Positions 63,901 through 64,000 of a DNA stretch of 64,000 nucleotides are shown in pieces. Origin of the DNA: a bacterium (GTDB lineage Bacteria; Hinthialibacterota; Hinthialibacteria; OLB16); the NCBI GenBank assembly GCA_022072055.1, contig JAJVIK010000010.1, positions 224,627 to 288,626 of the forward strand, in the 5' to 3' direction. Every line of letters begins with the position of its first letter. Within the stretch, counting starts at the first letter, position 1. The notes under the pieces were generated by a model. That model searched no databases, was not told where the DNA came from, and saw only the letters and a list, made by a program, of their open reading frames with translations. A program made the translations under genes and the position numbers.

Positions 63901-64000
63901 GTTCCGTGGTTCGGATAAGCAACATAGAATCTTATCCGAACGGAGGAAACCCTTATGGCAAGGAGTCGGAAGCGCTACACTTCCCAGGAGAAGGCCGCGA
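63901..64000 (+). mobile_element. Left end of an insertion sequence, truncated by window end
   Basis: A transposase start at 63955 is preceded by an exact inverted repeat, TTCGGATAAG (63910-63919) and CTTATCCGAA (63931-63940), in the leader. The exact element terminus is not determinable, but it probably lies near 63899-63901. The rest of the element is outside the window. Confidence 0.5.
63955..64000 (+). CDS. Transposase N-terminus (partial), IS3-type OrfA-like
   Basis: Only 15 codons are visible, MARSRKRYTSQEKAA, after GGAGGAAAC. The basic RKRYTSQEKAA opening is typical of helix-turn-helix OrfA proteins of IS3-like elements. It runs off the right edge; family assignment rests on few residues. 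Confidence 0.5.
   Translation, partial: MARSRKRYTSQEKAA

Noticed and set aside
1-64000. CRISPR arrays, tRNA or rRNA genes
   Set aside because: I saw no regularly spaced direct repeats and no cloverleaf or ribosomal sequence while reading, though a profile search would be needed to exclude a tRNA fully.

Overview
The window is GC-rich, almost fully coding DNA from a Gram-negative-type bacterium. Evidence for an outer membrane is a coiled-coil porin, several lipoproteins, an O-antigen-ligase-like protein and type IV pilus ATPases. The mix of DUF1501, DUF1080 and DUF3299 proteins, Tat-type substrates, TIM-barrel sugar epimerases and a group 3d hydrogenase recalls Planctomycetota-like or candidate-phylum lineages such as Hydrogenedentota or Sumerlaeota. 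The lineage is inference and cannot be settled from this sequence. No rRNA, tRNA or CRISPR array was seen.

Layout. 0.3-10 kb: a secreted GH20 hexosaminidase, a GT4 glycosyltransferase with a PilZ protein, UDP-GlcNAc 2-epimerase, a CDP-alcohol phosphatidyltransferase, an acyltransferase/hydrolase fusion and a Tat-type sugar-isomerase-like protein. 10-32 kb: an energy-metabolism island. Its first operon is nifJ (pyruvate:ferredoxin oxidoreductase), a DHOD-like flavoprotein, hoxEFUYH (NAD-coupled [NiFe] hydrogenase), the hoxW-type protease and hypA. It continues with a porin, AMP-forming acetyl-CoA synthetase, an OFA-type transporter, ADP-forming acyl-CoA synthetase, a CoA-transferase/GNAT fusion and hypF. 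32-40 kb: an RsbU/STAS/RsbW partner-switching operon, a DUF1080 lipoprotein, a KDPG aldolase and a large hybrid histidine kinase. 40-44 kb: sugar epimerase, DUF1501 protein, polysaccharide deacetylase and a phosphatidylcholine-synthase-like enzyme. 44-50.7 kb: a three-gene group of unclear function with a formyltransferase, a DUF6883/DUF4926 pair with a frameshifted second gene, an HdrD-like membrane Fe-S protein and a small-molecule kinase. 50.7-55.4 kb: ispG, a crotonase, a zinc alcohol dehydrogenase and two lipoproteins. 55.4-61.8 kb: GT4, O-antigen ligase/TPR, pilB and pilT. 62.8-64 kb: a decayed accessory segment with hicAB-like remnants, broken RHS DNA and the left end of an insertion sequence running off the window.

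How the parts may work together (inference). Pyruvate oxidation by NifJ and NADH/H2 cycling by HoxEFUYH would be balanced by acetyl-CoA/acetate interconversion through AMP-Acs, ADP-ACD and CoA transferase, with the neighbouring transporter and porin moving organic acids. A 19-bp motif, ATWATRGTATNANMGTWCC, occurs twice between the divergent isomerase-like gene and nifJ and once before the porin. It may mark a shared operator of this island.
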